A stretch of DNA of 64,000 bases. It comes from Campanula takesimana. Taxonomy: Eukaryota; Streptophyta; Magnoliopsida; Asterales; Campanulaceae. The stretch covers positions 1,499,371 through 1,563,370 of the forward strand of contig JAOWBW010000425.1 in assembly GCA_026119855.1 (NCBI GenBank), read 5' to 3'. Both the position numbers and the translations under genes were made by a program. The notes under the pieces are model-generated. The model had not been told where the DNA came from and made no database searches. It saw only the letters and a list, made by a program, of their open reading frames with translations. This document shows, one piece after another, positions 21,654 through 33,301 of the stretch; the stretch's first letter is position 1; each line of letters starts with the position of its first letter.

Positions 21654-23941
21654 TCACAGAAGGAGGGTTACTCTTTCTGGATTGGGTGTGAATCTCAAAA
21701 GACATTCAGCAGCCTTGTGACCATAGCCATCACACACAGAACAATGGTGGAAGCCACCCAACTGAGGGTTAACAAACTTCGTTGAAGTCTTGAGCACAAC
21801 ATTGTTTACTGGTATGGATGAGGTCTCCTTAACAAAGTTCATCCTCTTGAACTTTGCTGCCTTGCCGCCACTTACGGTCGCCGGCTTCCAGGATGCGGTC
21901 GCCAGCTTCCTAGGTGCGGTCGACTGACCTCGCGGTAAGTACATGCGGTCGGGAGACTTAGCAACCTTGCTGGTGCTTGCCGCAGCAGCAGGTTCATCCA
22001 TGGCAATACCTTTCAACTTTGCCTTGCCAGTTTGTTTCTTAGGGTAGACATAATTAAACACTAGTTTCTTCTTTGGTTCTTGTCCTACACCCTTTGAAAC
22101 ATGATGTTTAGCCTTCGACTCTTCCAAAGTTTGCTGGGTAAATTTCTCATCTCTTTCACAACAAGAAGCACATTTAAAGTTGTCACTAGTTTGGAATCCC
22201 AAGCCTTCCTTATCACCACTAGACTTTTGGGATTCTAAGATTTGTTCCATAGTGACACGAGAATTGGTCCACTCATTTGTGATCCTTTTCAGGTCATTTA
22301 TCTCAACAACCAATTCTTCGTTTTTAACCTTAAATATAGCATTTTGTTCTTCTAAGAAACGGTTTCGATCAGTAAGAGGAGTCATACTCTTGATCTGCTC
22401 CTTAAGGAGGGTGAGTTCAGATCTTAATAGAGATTTCTCCGTCTTAAGCTGGGAAATTTCTTCAGTTGAAAGTGCTAAAGCTTCATTCATGCCAGAGAAT
22501 TTACTAATTACCTGTTCAGCTTTTGCAAACATCTTTTCTTGTTCATCGGGGGAAATGTCAAATTTGACTTGTGGTGTGGTGGACAGAACTTCCTTTACTT
22601 TGGGGTTTAGTAGAGCCTTCTTTGCTGCACTCACATCACATCTTGAAAATAGAAGATCACCATTCTTTTGAACCGGAGTTAGGAATCCCTTTTCTGCAAG
22701 TTCATCGGCCGTATAACTTATCCGTTTAGGTTTTGCATTTGGTGAGCGACGACTTTTATTATCATCCTCATCATCGGACTGAACGACCAAACAGATGTGA
22801 CCTTCTTCAGAATCCTCATCGCTTTCATCAGAATCTGACTCTATCCAGGTAGCTAACTCTTTTGTGGTAGAGTCCTCTTCAGCAACCATCCCCTTTTGCT
22901 TTGAGTATCTTGGATTGAAGTTGCTTTTCTTCTTCATATACTCATACTTGGGAATTGGGCATTCTGATGCGAAATGACCGGGTTTCCTGCAATTAAAACA
23001 AACGAGATCCTCTTTCTTCTTGGAGAAGTTGAAGTTCTCTTTCTTCTTTGAAGGGCTGCTCCTTGAAAACCTTGTTGGAGCTTTGCTTGTTGATCCGGGT
23101 CTTGCTGTCTTTCTGAACTTTTGGAATCTTTTCACGAACATAGCAAAATCATCATCATCCATATCAAGTAAATCTGATGTGGATATTTTTGGATCTTCTT
23201 CCTCGATCACTTCTTCCTTTTGAGCAACCAACGATAAGCTCTTTGTTTTTCCTTCCATTTCAGCAATGTTGTTAAGCTTGATATCAAAGACCTTGAGGTT
23301 GGCATAGAGGCTTCTGAGAGACATGTCATCTAGTAGCTTGGTATCTTCAAGAGTGTTTCCTTTGTGTAGATATTGAGAACCAAGAGCGGCAAGAAAATTA
23401 ACATTGATTTCTTTCTTGGTAAGCTTCTTTCCGAGTGCTGTATAAGTACTCACGATCTCACAATAACGAACGATCATAAGTGGCTCTTAGTGATTCACCG
23501 GGGATCTTAGCAAAGTTGTTGAATATTCTTTGAATTGCAAACTTTTTGCTTTCCTTGCAAGCTTGATCTCCTTCGATGTAATCTTCAATTGCATCCCAAA
23601 GTTCTTTTGCAGTAGAACATTCCATGATCTGTCGACGCTGTGACGTACTCAAGGTACTTAGAAGTATGCTTTTTTGCTTTCACATCCATTCCAACCAATC
23701 TTTTCTCTTCATCGGTCCATTCAGATTTTGGTTTCTTGATAGTCGGATTTGCACCATTGGTTTCTGGATCCGGATTAGCTTTCATTGGGAAGTATGGTCC
23801 AATGGTAAGACAATCACCAAGTTGCTCGTCCATGGAGTAGAACTGAGTTAGAATGCTGTGCTTCCATACGTCAAAATTATCTTCGTCGAACGCTGGAACG
23901 TGAGTGAAGTTAACCGTTGCCATAGTTTTCTGACTTGCCAT
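21654..23941 (-). pseudogene. gag: SIRE-type gag with frameshifts
   Basis: The start is MASQKTMATVNFTHVPAFDEDNF (ATG at 23941). The frame shifts at about 23640 and again at about 23470, after which a 607-codon frame runs to 21654. Recognisable parts are a capsid-like segment (KELWDAIEDYIEGD), a CCHC zinc knuckle (CFNCRKPGHFASEC) and a second knuckle-like CSVCDGYGHKAAEC near the end. Between them lie an acidic Ser-rich stretch and a probable coiled coil. Gag and pol are in different frames, so the copy would need a shift to make the fusion. Gag coats the RNA and forms the virus-like particle. Confidence 0.88.
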
Positions 23942-23998
23942 TTCGAATCGGCACCCAAGCTGTTAAGCTTGAAAAACAGAAGTTTTATAAAGGTGTTT

Positions 23999-24010
23999 GC
24001 TCTGATACCA
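23999..24010 (-). other. Primer-binding site, initiator tRNA-Met
   Basis: TGGTATCAGAGC on the minus strand, two bases inside the 5' LTR, is complementary to the 3' end of plant initiator tRNA-Met, the usual copia primer. Confidence 0.92.
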
Positions 24011-24012
24011 CT

Positions 24013-25606
24013 TGTTGGTCCAAAGACACAATAAGGGTATGAAAGGAGGCTAGAGGGGGGGGGGGTGAATAGCCTACTTAAAATTTCAACCCTTTTTCAA
24101 AATTCAACCAAGTGCTTACAATCTTGAATTTTGCGGTCAAGTAATAAACCGTGCGGTCAAGATGTAATATGCACAGCGGAAGTTTTCGATGGAAATAAGG
24201 TAGAGTTGGTTTTGACTAAAATCTCTAAGTAGGAATACCAGAACTCACGGTCAACCAAGTTGCGGTCAAATGAGTCCGGTCAAGGGTAAGTGCGGTCAAT
24301 AGATTTGCGGTCAAGAGATGGTTGAGAGTTTGAAAGTTGTTGTCTTAGAAGTTTTTGGCAAAAGATCAGTTAGTCAGATTTTAACTTAGGCAATGTGGAG
24401 AACAAACAAACACAATTCACAATACGTTCTTAAATCTGAAAGATCAAACACTAAAAAAACAAACAAGATTAATATGAACAAGTGAAGAACAAGATGAACA
24501 ATACTTGAAGGTAAATTTGCAGAAAGTAAAATAACACAAGTATTTGGAAAGGTTCGATCTGTTAAAAGATCTACGTCCTTTACCAAGATGGTCAGTCTTG
24601 GATTTTGAATGGAGGTATATATTGATTCTTGAGTGTACAGATTACAGAGATGAAGTATTGAATCAACACCTACTTTCTATGAAGAACAAATCCTAGACTT
24701 AGACCAGTGTATCCCTTTTGATTCAATCTAAGTGATTGATCAATTGGGGTGAGTGTGTGTGTAAGAATCTGAAGCTCTTTGAAATCTATATGATTTAGAG
24801 CCTAAAGAATCTTATGTGTTACAAGGCTTGAGATGACTTGTTTGTTGCTGGAGATCTTTGAAGGTTTGAAGGTGAGTTCTTTGAAGATTCAAAGGATTCT
24901 GGAAATCTGAGTATGATCTTCAATCACCAAGTATTTCAACAGCAATTTCTCTCTTAGAATCTCAGCTCAGTTCAATGAAGAACTTAAGGGCTATTTATAG
25001 CCTTGAATGAGAAAATAGCTGTTGGATTTACTTGGGCTCCAAGTTGAAGGACAATGAGCTGTTGAATTCTGATTGGAGCTCGATCTGAGTTTGTCCTTTT
25101 TGCAGATAAGAGGTGGTCCCACTTAGATGAATTCAAACTTGAATTACTTGGGATCCAAGTTCTGCAACGTTCTAAACTAACCATAGTTTGACCATGGTTA
25201 AGTTTGAACATACTTGGGTTCTTGAACTTCTACTCATCTGCGGTCAAGACTTGCGGTCGAAACTCTTGCGGTCAATATGCCTAAGGGCATCTGCGGTCAA
25301 GATAAGCCACAAAGTTCACGGTCACTGACTTCCGGTCAAGTGATTCACGGTCAAGTGGTCTTCCACGGTCAGGTGGTCTACCACTGTCAAGTGAATTCAC
25401 GGTCAAGGTCTTGACCACTAGTATTCCAGACTTAGAAAATTTTCAGCCTATCAATCTAAAGCATATACTATCAAAGTGGACTATTCTAAAAAAAAGAAGT
25501 TTAACACTTCTTACAATATATCCTAAAGTCCACAAAAAGATAAAATTAGGTTATGGGATCAATCAAATCTAGGTAATAGGAGTGGTTATAATAAGCATAC
25601 CCAACA
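24013..25606 (-). mobile_element. 5' LTR of SIRE-type element
   Basis: The LTR is 1594 bp and nearly identical to 12703-14299. The TATA-like box TATAAATAG is at 24992-25000 (minus). The upstream TTGACCGCA cluster is at about 25235-25420, where the dyad GGTCAAG-GT-CTTGACC also occurs. Confidence 0.92.
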
Positions 25607-25611
25607 GTACA

Positions 25612-26344
25612 CAACAAAGAATATATGGAATTAGTTGCAAACTTAACAAACGAGCTTAAAACTTAACAAACGAGCTTAATGCTGGAAATGTATATGCGAT
25701 TCACCCTAATTATAGTTATAAACTGCATAATGCGAAATTTGTAGAGTGAGACCGTAAATATCTATAATAAGTACTTTCTATTACATTGTTTTGGACAAAC
25801 AAATGAAAGGGAGGTAGTAACTAACAATTAATCCCTATCAATTTTGAAATAATGTTTGAATCACCTGTATTTTTTTTCTTCGTATTACTGGTGATACAAT
25901 GATATAAATTATTTTATTAGATTTAACAGTTTAGGATCTTTGAATTAAACAAGATTGTGATGACTTTAGATGTAAAAACATATACCTTCGGTAACGTAAA
26001 CAATTTTAGAACAAAATTGCCGTGAAGGATAGTTTTGTGCCATGTTTGCCAAGAGATCAATCATTTGAATTGATTATCTTCCTTAGTAGAGTTATGATCT
26101 GATAGAATTGATAAAAGGAGAAGAATGCATAGTTATTGTGTTTCTCATATTCACAATGATATGTATCGGCCGAGTACAAGACGGAATATATATTCACAAT
26201 TAACAACCCTAATTTGCTAACCATGGAAAGAGAAAAAAAATACGTAATTGCTATATACAAATAACCTAACCAAATCTCCTAGAATATTTGACAAAGTCAT
26301 CCGAATATGTGGAGATATTCTGATATCAATTCCTTCACTCCCCC
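25612..26344 (-). mobile_element. Probable 3' LTR of an old copia element
   Basis: The purine-rich tract TTGAGGGGGAGTGAAGG (about 26333-26349, minus) is followed by TGATATCAGAATATC, a common copia LTR start. The rest is AT-rich and non-coding. The far end is not defined because the SIRE-type element interrupts or abuts it. Confidence 0.5.
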
Positions 26345-27471
26345 TCAAGTCGGCGCATGAAGATCACGAATGCCCAACTTGCCAACCAAAAAACGAAACC
26401 GAACTTTCCAAGAGGCTTGGTAAACAAATCTGCAACTTGATTCTTAGTTGAGATCGTGTGAGTAACAATATCCCCAGAAGCAACTCTTTCCCGAACAAAA
26501 TAACAATCTATGTCAACATGCTTTGTTCTTTCATGAAATACTGGATTGTTTGCTATATGGCACGCCGCCAGATTATCACAAAAAGGCGAGTGGCTTCGGA
26601 CTGTGGAGCTTCAAGTTCTTGTAAAATCCATCGTAGCCAATAATCTCGCTAGCAATGGTTGCCGTAGCTCGATACTTAGCCTCTGCTGACGATCTAGACA
26701 CAACTGACTGTTTCTTCGTTCGCCATGAAATTGGGGCTCTCCTTAATGTGATGAAATATCCTGTACAAGACCTTCTAGTCATAGGATATGCGCCCCAATC
26801 AGCATTATAATAGGCTTCAAGTTACAACTTGCCGTGTGCAGGAAGGAACAGTCCTTGGTCAGCTGTACCTTAAGAAAACGTACCACACGAATAGCTGCAT
26901 CCATATGTGTGCGTCGAGGTGATGAAACAAAATGACTCAACCAATTGATAAAAAAATGAATATCAGTCTAGTGACTCTCAAATAAAGCAGTCAACCAACT
27001 AACCTACGATATAGTGAGGCATCAACAGGAGGGCTGTCATCATCAGTGCCAAGGCGTAGATTTTTCTCCATATGAAAATCAATTACCCGTTCTCCTTGAT
27101 ATCCACTCTCTTCAAAATTATCCAGAGTGTACTTCCGTTGACAAAGTACAATATCCTCCGGTGATCTTGCCACTTCTATCACCAAGAAGTATTTCAAATG
27201 GCCGAGGTCCTTGATGCTGAACTTGTCATCCAAGTACCTTTTCGCATCCTCAATCATGGGAACATTATTCCCAAATAAAAGTACATCATCAACGTAGATG
27301 AGAGCAGCAGCATATATGTCACCCTTTTTATTAACAAAAAGAGAATGATCCGCCCGTAACCGTCTGAAACCAATATCAAGGAGAGTCGTAGTGAGTTTCT
27401 GGTACCAATTTCGTGATGCTGGTTTAAGACGATATATCGACTTCCGAAGCTTGAAAACTCTAGTCTCCCCT
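26345..27471 (-). pseudogene. Copia RT C-terminal part and RNase H relic
   Basis: Segment 27471-26991 encodes the RT palm and thumb (KLRKSIYRLKPASRNWYQKL, IYVDDVLLFGN, KDLGHLKYFL). Segment 26830-26345, with frame breaks, encodes RNase H (TRRSCTGYFITL, SWRTKKQSVVSRSSAEAKYRA). It is continuous with 28850-29354 but split by a solo LTR. It is too broken to be active. Confidence 0.85.
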
Positions 27472-28849
27472 TGTTGGTGTGTATGCCCTAGGCACGTTAT
27501 TTGAATGATTAATGTTATCATTTGCTTTACACTTTAATAAAGATGTTAAATGTTTGATTATTATATATTTTGCATGTTTATTATAATAATCTCTGTTCCT
27601 AGTAACTATGATTAATTACTAGTATAAGTTTAATGGATAATCATATGATGATTATGTGTATATTAGACTTATGGTATTTGTTGGAGAACAAATACTGGAC
27701 TGACCCCTTATGAGATTTATGTCATTGTCAAATGTCATAATTAAATCACATATAGTTATATCACTTGAATCTTTAGACCTGAGGTTATTACAATCTTTCA
27801 CATGATGAACATTACATTTGACATATTCAAACGTTACCTTTAACCAGGTAACTATAAAAGATATGATTGGCATAATCAAAATCATGTAGGAAAGAGTAAT
27901 AAGCTAAGATGGGATTTGTTCCTAGTCAAGAGAGACGTCAAGCTTGGGCCACTCGATGAATGGTATTGATGAAATGCATGGCCATGCTCAAATGAATTTA
28001 TTGGGTCAGTATCATTTTTATTATCAATACATTCGGGATCAAGAAAGCATTGAACAAAGTAAGTTGCCCATTGACCATGGCTTACGTTCAATAGACATCG
28101 TGTAACAAAGAGATTGTGATATGTTATATTTTAGGAAACTTTGAGATTTCAAATGTATACTATTTGGGTAGTCATAATGGCTTGCTAGAGTCCGCTTATG
28201 ACTTACGAGTTCTGAATGGTTCAGAATCATTGCCAACTTAGTATAATCCTATTGGGTCACATGCACAGAAAGAATAATTAAAAGGAATGAAAAACGAGGA
28301 GGTACGGAACAAGATCCGTACGACTGGGAAGGAGCCATACGGACCAAGCTGTACGGCTCTAACGGCATACTGCAGTTTATTTTATATTTTTCTTGTTGGA
28401 CAAGAACTCCTAAACTCTAAAGGATCTTGGAGACCTCTAGTATATAATATGTACAGTTGGGATTCAGTCCCATAACATTGATTTGTGAAATCATAACCTC
28501 TTTCTTGGAGAGATAAAATACACATATTATACTAGGGTTATTAGGTTTGATTATTCTCAATCATCAAACACTAATAATCATAGGGAGCAATCGAATAATC
28601 ATTCTTCATAAAGTTTTTCAAATTGAAGGACCTAACAGTCAAGTCAAGAAGAGTTCTTGAATCCTTTAGCCGTGTGGATCACCGGTAGAGGGTGCTCATC
28701 TTAGCATCTAAATCCAAGTTTTCATATTTCGATCTACTAGGGTTAGTTTCTTTCATCTTACATATTATGAATTATTGATCATAACGGATCTAGGCTTTAG
28801 GTTTCTTCATGTAATGTCTTCCGTTGTGCATGATGCACGAAACCCAACA
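27472..28849 (+). mobile_element. Solo LTR A (TGTTGGTG...CCAACA)
   Basis: The element is 1378 bp with target-site duplication CCCCT (27467-27471 and 28850-28854). It lies inside the copia RT reading frame. It has TATA-like TATATAATAT at 28441-28450. About 80 bp upstream is a cluster of GTACGG/CCGTAC motifs (28302-28362), including GTACGG-AACAAGAT-CCGTAC. It is homologous to solo LTRs at 45674-47129 and 56141-57611. No internal retrotransposon sequence is adjacent, so it arose by LTR-LTR recombination. Confidence 0.88.
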
Positions 28850-29354
28850 CCCCTTTTTTTGCAAAGCCTTGTGGTATCCTCATATATACGTCTTCTTCTA
28901 AATCCCCATAAAGAAAGGCATTATTCACGTCTAACTGATGGATTTCCCAACTTCATTGGTTGCTACAACAAGAAGACTACGCATAGTGACCTGCTTTACA
29001 CAGGAGCGAAAGTATCATGATAATCTATTCCTTCCACATGTATATATCCCTTTGCTACCAAACGTGCCTTGTATCTATCTATTTTTCTATCTGGTTTATA
29101 TTTTATCTTATAAACCCATTTGGAAACAATATCCGTTTTTCCTTTGGGCAATGTCTCAAGTGACCACGTACCATTGGCTTCCAAAGCTTCTATCTCATTT
29201 TTCATTGCCTCTCACCATTCCTAGTTTTCATAGCTTGGTGATAAAACTTAGGCTCATCACGTGAAGTGATGGCCACAAGAAAAGCCTTATGAGTGTTGGG
29301 AAAACGTTCATAAGAAACGTAGTTAGATATAGGATATACCTTCAAGGTTACTGA
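28850..29354 (-). pseudogene. Copia RT N-terminal part, relic
   Basis: The translation gives NYVSYERFPNTHKAFLVAITS (pre-RT linker), then MKNEIEALEANGTWSLETLP, YKARLVAKGYIHVEGIDYHDTFAPV and the YMRIPQGF region. There are frame breaks near 28980 and 29210. The reading resumes at 27471 beyond the solo LTR. On its upstream side it is cut by the CACTA end at 29355. Confidence 0.82.
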
Positions 29355-29935
29355 CACTACAAGAAAACTGTCAAATACCGACGGAAATTAGCGACGGATG
29401 CTATTCCGTCGCTAAAAATGACGGAATAGCGATGGAATAGCGACAAATACGCAATAAGCTGTCAACGACCACATTACCGACCGTTTTAGAGACAGACTAT
29501 TTTCCGACACTAATAGAGGCGCCCAAAAAGTGCGCGCAATTTTTCCGACAACCTACCGACGGATTAACGACGGATATAAAAAAAATATTTTTGGAACTTT
29601 AGCGACGGCTAATTTCTGTCGCTATATAACTAAAAATAATTTAATATTTTTTCTTTTTACTTTAGCAATGGAATAGAGACGGATTTATACAATTATTCAT
29701 CTACTTCCTAACGACGGATGTTTTCCGTCGTTATATGAATTTTTTTTGATATTTTTTCTTTTAAATTTAGCGACGGAATAGCGACGAATTTGTACAATTA
29801 CTCATTTATTTCTAACAACGGACGTTTTCGTCGCTATAAAAATAAAAATCTTTTAATCTAGCGACGGAATAACGACGGCGTAGCGACGAATTTTTAATTT
29901 TTAATTTTTTTAAATAAACACAATTTAATGCATGA
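29355..29935 (+). mobile_element. CACTA (En/Spm-type) element terminus
   Basis: It starts CACTACAAGAAAA, the canonical CACTA inverted repeat, preceded by TGA as a possible 3-bp duplication. The following 540 bp hold many subterminal motifs of the GCGACGGAATAGCGACGG and TTCCGTCGCTA type, which are transposase-binding repeats in this superfamily. The opposite end (TTTTCTTGTAGTG) is not seen in the window; it may lie in the assembly gap or be lost. Confidence 0.85.
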
Positions 29936-30354
29936 TTAGTAATAGCTCTAATTGTTAAGTCTAACTCAAACGTAAATGAAGTAAGGCCAAATATGATAAA
30001 AATATGGGGCGCATTTAAAAGGTTAATTAATTATATTAATTGGTCATAATTTAATTTTCTTAAGCAAATAGTATACATTTTTGATAGACGGATATCAAAT
30101 ATCATTTTGTAAAGTATAAAGTTATTTGAATTCATATATTATTTGGAAAATTGAAATCCAAAAACCGCCGATTCGAAATGCCAGTTTCCAAACTAACCAT
30201 TTATTTTCGTTAGAAATCTAACCGAGATCGAATTTTTTATATATTTTTTGACTATTTTACTAACTATAAATATTACCTCCCTCCTCCTATTTTATTTACA
30301 CCTTATTTCTCTCTATTCTTTCTCTTTTTTGTCTCTAGTATTCGTACTCTCATT
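29936..30354. other. AT-rich non-coding stretch
   Basis: No gene is seen. It may be CACTA interior or older host DNA. A CTATAAATA motif lies near 30264. Confidence 0.4.
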
Positions 30355-30467
30355 CAGTGGCGGAGCTACATGGAGCTCAAAGGGGGTATTTGCCCCATTG
30401 TTTTCTAAAAAATAAAAATTTACTTGTGCAAAATTTACATTTTTTTGGGAGTTTAATGCAATTTGTT
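30355..30467 (+). mobile_element. hAT (Tip100-like) element end
   Basis: It begins CAGTGGCGGAGCTAC, close to the CAGGGGCGGAGCCAG ends of Tip100-type hAT elements. It runs into the assembly gap, so the other end and any transposase cannot be judged. Confidence 0.5.
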
Positions 30468-30567
30468 NNNNNNNNNNNNNNNNNNNNNNNNNNNNNNNNN
30501 NNNNNNNNNNNNNNNNNNNNNNNNNNNNNNNNNNNNNNNNNNNNNNNNNNNNNNNNNNNNNNNNNNN
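30468..30567. other. Assembly gap, 100 N
   Basis: A run of exactly 100 N, the usual placeholder for a gap of unknown length. Sequence type changes across it, from hAT-like end to Tat/Ogre-like interior. Confidence 0.98.
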
Positions 30568-30589
30568 ACGAAAGCAATCCCTCTTCCCA

Positions 30590-31080
30590 ACGGTCCATGG
30601 TCTCAAGCCTAGGAAGTCACAACCTTTCCAACTCCCAGCCTTATGTCTAAAAGCCAACGCCTTTGCTACCTCTGAGCCTACTACAACTCCAAGCCCTAGC
30701 CTCCTAGACCTAGGAAATTCCTAAACCCTAGTCCCAAACTAGGAGAGTCATGGTCCTTAAAACACCAGTTTCCAAACCTTGTTCGAAACCCTAACATCTA
30801 GGAAGTTCCCAAACCTCAACCTTTCCAAGCCCTAGCACTAAGCCTAGGATAGAATACTCTCCTCATACTTAAATGAACTCCAATCCCTAGCCCGTAAGCC
30901 TAGGAAACCCACATTATCTCCAAGACATAATCTAAAGCCAAGAAGCCGTGACATCTTTGGTAGCCCTATCTCAAGATTAGGAGATCACCATCTTCCTTAT
31001 TCCCTTTCCTTAAAAGCCTTAGGTCCTACCTCTAGGCAACCAAGAAAAATTTCCCTTACCTAACACCTTGGTCTCAATGG
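30590..31080 (+). repeat. Telo-box-containing CCTAGG array, second copy
   Basis: The unit has the form AAACCCTAGTCC-AAACTAGGA, matching positions 300-430 on the reverse strand over a long stretch (shared GAGAGTCATGGTCC, TTCGAAACCCTAACATC). This confirms that the two Tat/Ogre-like elements are the same family in opposite orientation. Confidence 0.8.
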
Positions 31081-31194
31081 CTCGTAGCCTCATTCCCTCC
31101 TAAATTAGGATAAGCGGAACCCATATCATGTTTAGCAACTCCCCGAGAGTCCATCTCCTTCGCGTCTCCCTAAAGGTCCTTTGCCCTTGTGACT

Positions 31195-31325
31195 CACCAA
31201 AGAGTCCTTTGTGACTCCCCGAGAGTCTATCACCTTTGTGACTCCCCGAGAGTCCGTCACCCTTGTGACTCCCCGAGAGTCTATCACCTTTGTGACTCCC
31301 GAGAGTTCATCCCGTTTGCGACTTC
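31195..31325 (+). repeat. Short array with GACTC-CCCGA-GAGTC hairpin
   Basis: About four to five units of roughly 27-30 bp read TTTGTGACTCCCCGAGAGTC followed by TATCACC or similar. GACTC and GAGTC are perfect inverted arms around CCCGA. Two looser copies lie at 31140-31195. Confidence 0.8.
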
Positions 31326-31479
31326 ATAACAATCCATCATCTTGACCTCCACATGCAAAATTCCAATTTTACCCCTAGTACATTCCCCTTTGATTCATTT
31401 TAGGTGCCCTTAGCACTATTTTGACTGATATTCGTTACCTTTAGGTACAGATAGCCCCTTAAAATTTCCATTCTCCACC

Positions 31480-32755
31480 AAATATTTGCTTAGGATTCGT
31501 ACGGTTGCAGAGACCTCGGCGCCTCAATGACATATGAATCCTAGATCGATCACGATTGGCAGAAGCCTCAGCGTTTCTGTTTGCGAGAGATCCAACATCT
31601 ATTATTTCAGCATTTCCTAATATTTTCTTAGGATTCATACGGTTGCAGAGACATCGGCGCCTCTATGACATACGCATCCTAGATCGATCGCGATTGGCAG
31701 AAGCCTCGGCGTTTTTGTTTGCGAGAGATCCAGCATCTATTATTTGCTTAGGATTTGTATGGTTTGTAGAGACTTCGGCGCCTCTATGACATACGTATCC
31801 TAGATCGATCGCGATTGGCAGAAGCCTCGGCGTTTCTGTTTGCGAGAGATCCAGCATCTATTATTTTAGCACTTCCTAATATTTGCTTAAGATTCGTATG
31901 GTTGTAGAGACTTCGGCGCCTCTATGACATACGCATCCTAGATCGATCGTGATTGGCAGAAGCCTCGGCATTTCTGTTTGCGAGAGATCCAGCATCTATT
32001 ATTTTAGCATTTCCTAATATTTGCTTAGGATTCGTATGGTTGTAGAGACTTCGGCGCCTCTATGACATACGCATCCTAGATCGATCGCGATTGGCAGAAG
32101 CCTCGGCGTTTCTGTTTGCGAGAGATCCAGCATCTGTTATTTGCTTAGGATTAGTATGGTTGTAGAGACTTCGGCGCCTCTATGACATACGCATCCTAGA
32201 TCGATCGCGATTGGCAGAAGCCTCGGCGTTTCTGTTTGTGAGAGATCCAGCATCTATTATTAGGATTTGCATGATCGTAGAGACTTCGGCGCCTCTATGA
32301 CATACGCATCCTAGATCGATCGCGATTGGCAGAAGCCTCGGCGTTTCTGTTTGCGAGAGATCCAGCATCTATTATTTTATCATTTCCTAATATTTGCTTA
32401 GGATTCGTATGGTTGTAGAGACTTTGGCGCCTCTATGACATACGCATCCTAGATCGATCGTGATTGGAAGAAGCCTCGGCGTTTCTGTTTGCGAGAGATC
32501 CAGCATCTATTATTTGCTTAGGATTCGTATGGTTGTAGAGACTTCGGCGCCTCTATGACATACGCATCCTAGATCGATCGCGATTGGCAGAAGCCTCGGC
32601 GTTTCTGTTTGCGAGAGATCCAGCATCTATTATTTGCTTAGGATTCGTATGGTTGTAGAGACTTCGGCGCCTCTATGACATACGCATCCTAGATCGATCA
32701 TGATTGGCAGAAGCCTCGGCGTTTCTGTTTGCGAAAGATCCAGCATCCATTATTT
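31480..32755 (+). repeat. Tandem array, ~120 or ~138-bp unit, about ten copies
   Basis: The unit contains CCTAGATCGATCGCGATTGG, AGAAGCCTCGGCGTTTCTG, GAGAGATCCAGCATCTATTA and TTCGGCGCCTCTATGAC. Longer units carry an extra TTTTAGCATTTCCTAATA segment, so unit length alternates between about 120 and 138 bp. Copies are very similar to each other, which implies recent homogenisation. The array lies between the lost coding region and the 3' LTR, where Ogre elements commonly carry satellite-like arrays. Confidence 0.92.
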
Positions 32756-33301
32756 AGCGGATCGTCGCAGAAACCCGGTCGTTCTGTTTGCGTTTACTTC
32801 AGCGTTTATTACTCCACCTCGGGATTATTTAGACAACGTAGTCTTTATTGTCCCATTATCCCTCTTGCTTCAAATGACCTCATTTCCTGACGAATATTCG
32901 TTCTTCATACAGGATAGTGCCCGTAGGTTTATTATCCCTAGCAGAATGTCCGATGGCTCGTTTTTCCCTAATCGCTTTGAACTACGACCGGCTTGATTCC
33001 TCCGAGGATACGTAGGAAACCTGAAAAGTCCAGCCACCCGACCGACATGGTCATCTCTCATCCCCAGCAGGTGCATTTCCCCAGCAGAAAGAGTTGCTCC
33101 CCCCATCAGAGGACAATCATCCTCAATTTCCCCATCAGATTTTAACTACGTTGGCTTGATTCCCCGCGGATACGTAGGTCGCCTGTCAAGGTTCAGCCGT
33201 TCCCTTACCTTTCATCTGTTTTGAAACTCATGTTCCAGAACGGATCCTTCTTTTATCGTCGACCCTCCATTGATTTGCAAGAAGCGTCGCCGAGGGGCTA
33301 C

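Larger units (their letters stand above)
12703..25606 (-). mobile_element. SIRE/Maximus-type Ty1/copia element, nearly complete
   Basis: The element is 12,904 bp and is flanked by the 5-bp target-site duplication GTACA (12698-12702 and 25607-25611). LTRs of 1597 and 1594 bp begin TGTTGGGTATGC and end GACCAACA on the element strand and differ at few positions, so insertion is recent. Order on the minus strand: 5' LTR, primer-binding site for initiator tRNA-Met, gag, protease-integrase-RT-RNase H, an extra spliced gene, polypurine tract, 3' LTR. Lesions are few: frameshifts in gag and one in-frame stop in pol. It appears to have landed in or beside an older copia element whose relic continues at 25612-29354. 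Confidence 0.92.
30568..33301 (+). mobile_element. 3' non-coding interior of plus-strand Tat/Ogre-like element
   Basis: This is repeat-rich DNA leading into the LTR at 33302. 30590-31080 is the inverted counterpart of the array at 1-1560. Two further arrays follow (31195-31325 and 31480-32755), then two related blocks ACTACG...GATACGTAGG at 32985-33020 and 33135-33175. A purine-rich stretch near 33287-33299 (GCCGAGGGG) precedes the LTR and may be the polypurine tract. No pol ORF is present on this side of the gap. Confidence 0.7.

Noticed and set aside
22180..22671. 163-aa plus-strand ORF
   Set aside because: It is the antisense shadow of the SIRE-type gag coding frame.
30313..30657. Open frames running across the N gap
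   Set aside because: They are open only because N codons are read as X; the two flanks are unrelated sequence.
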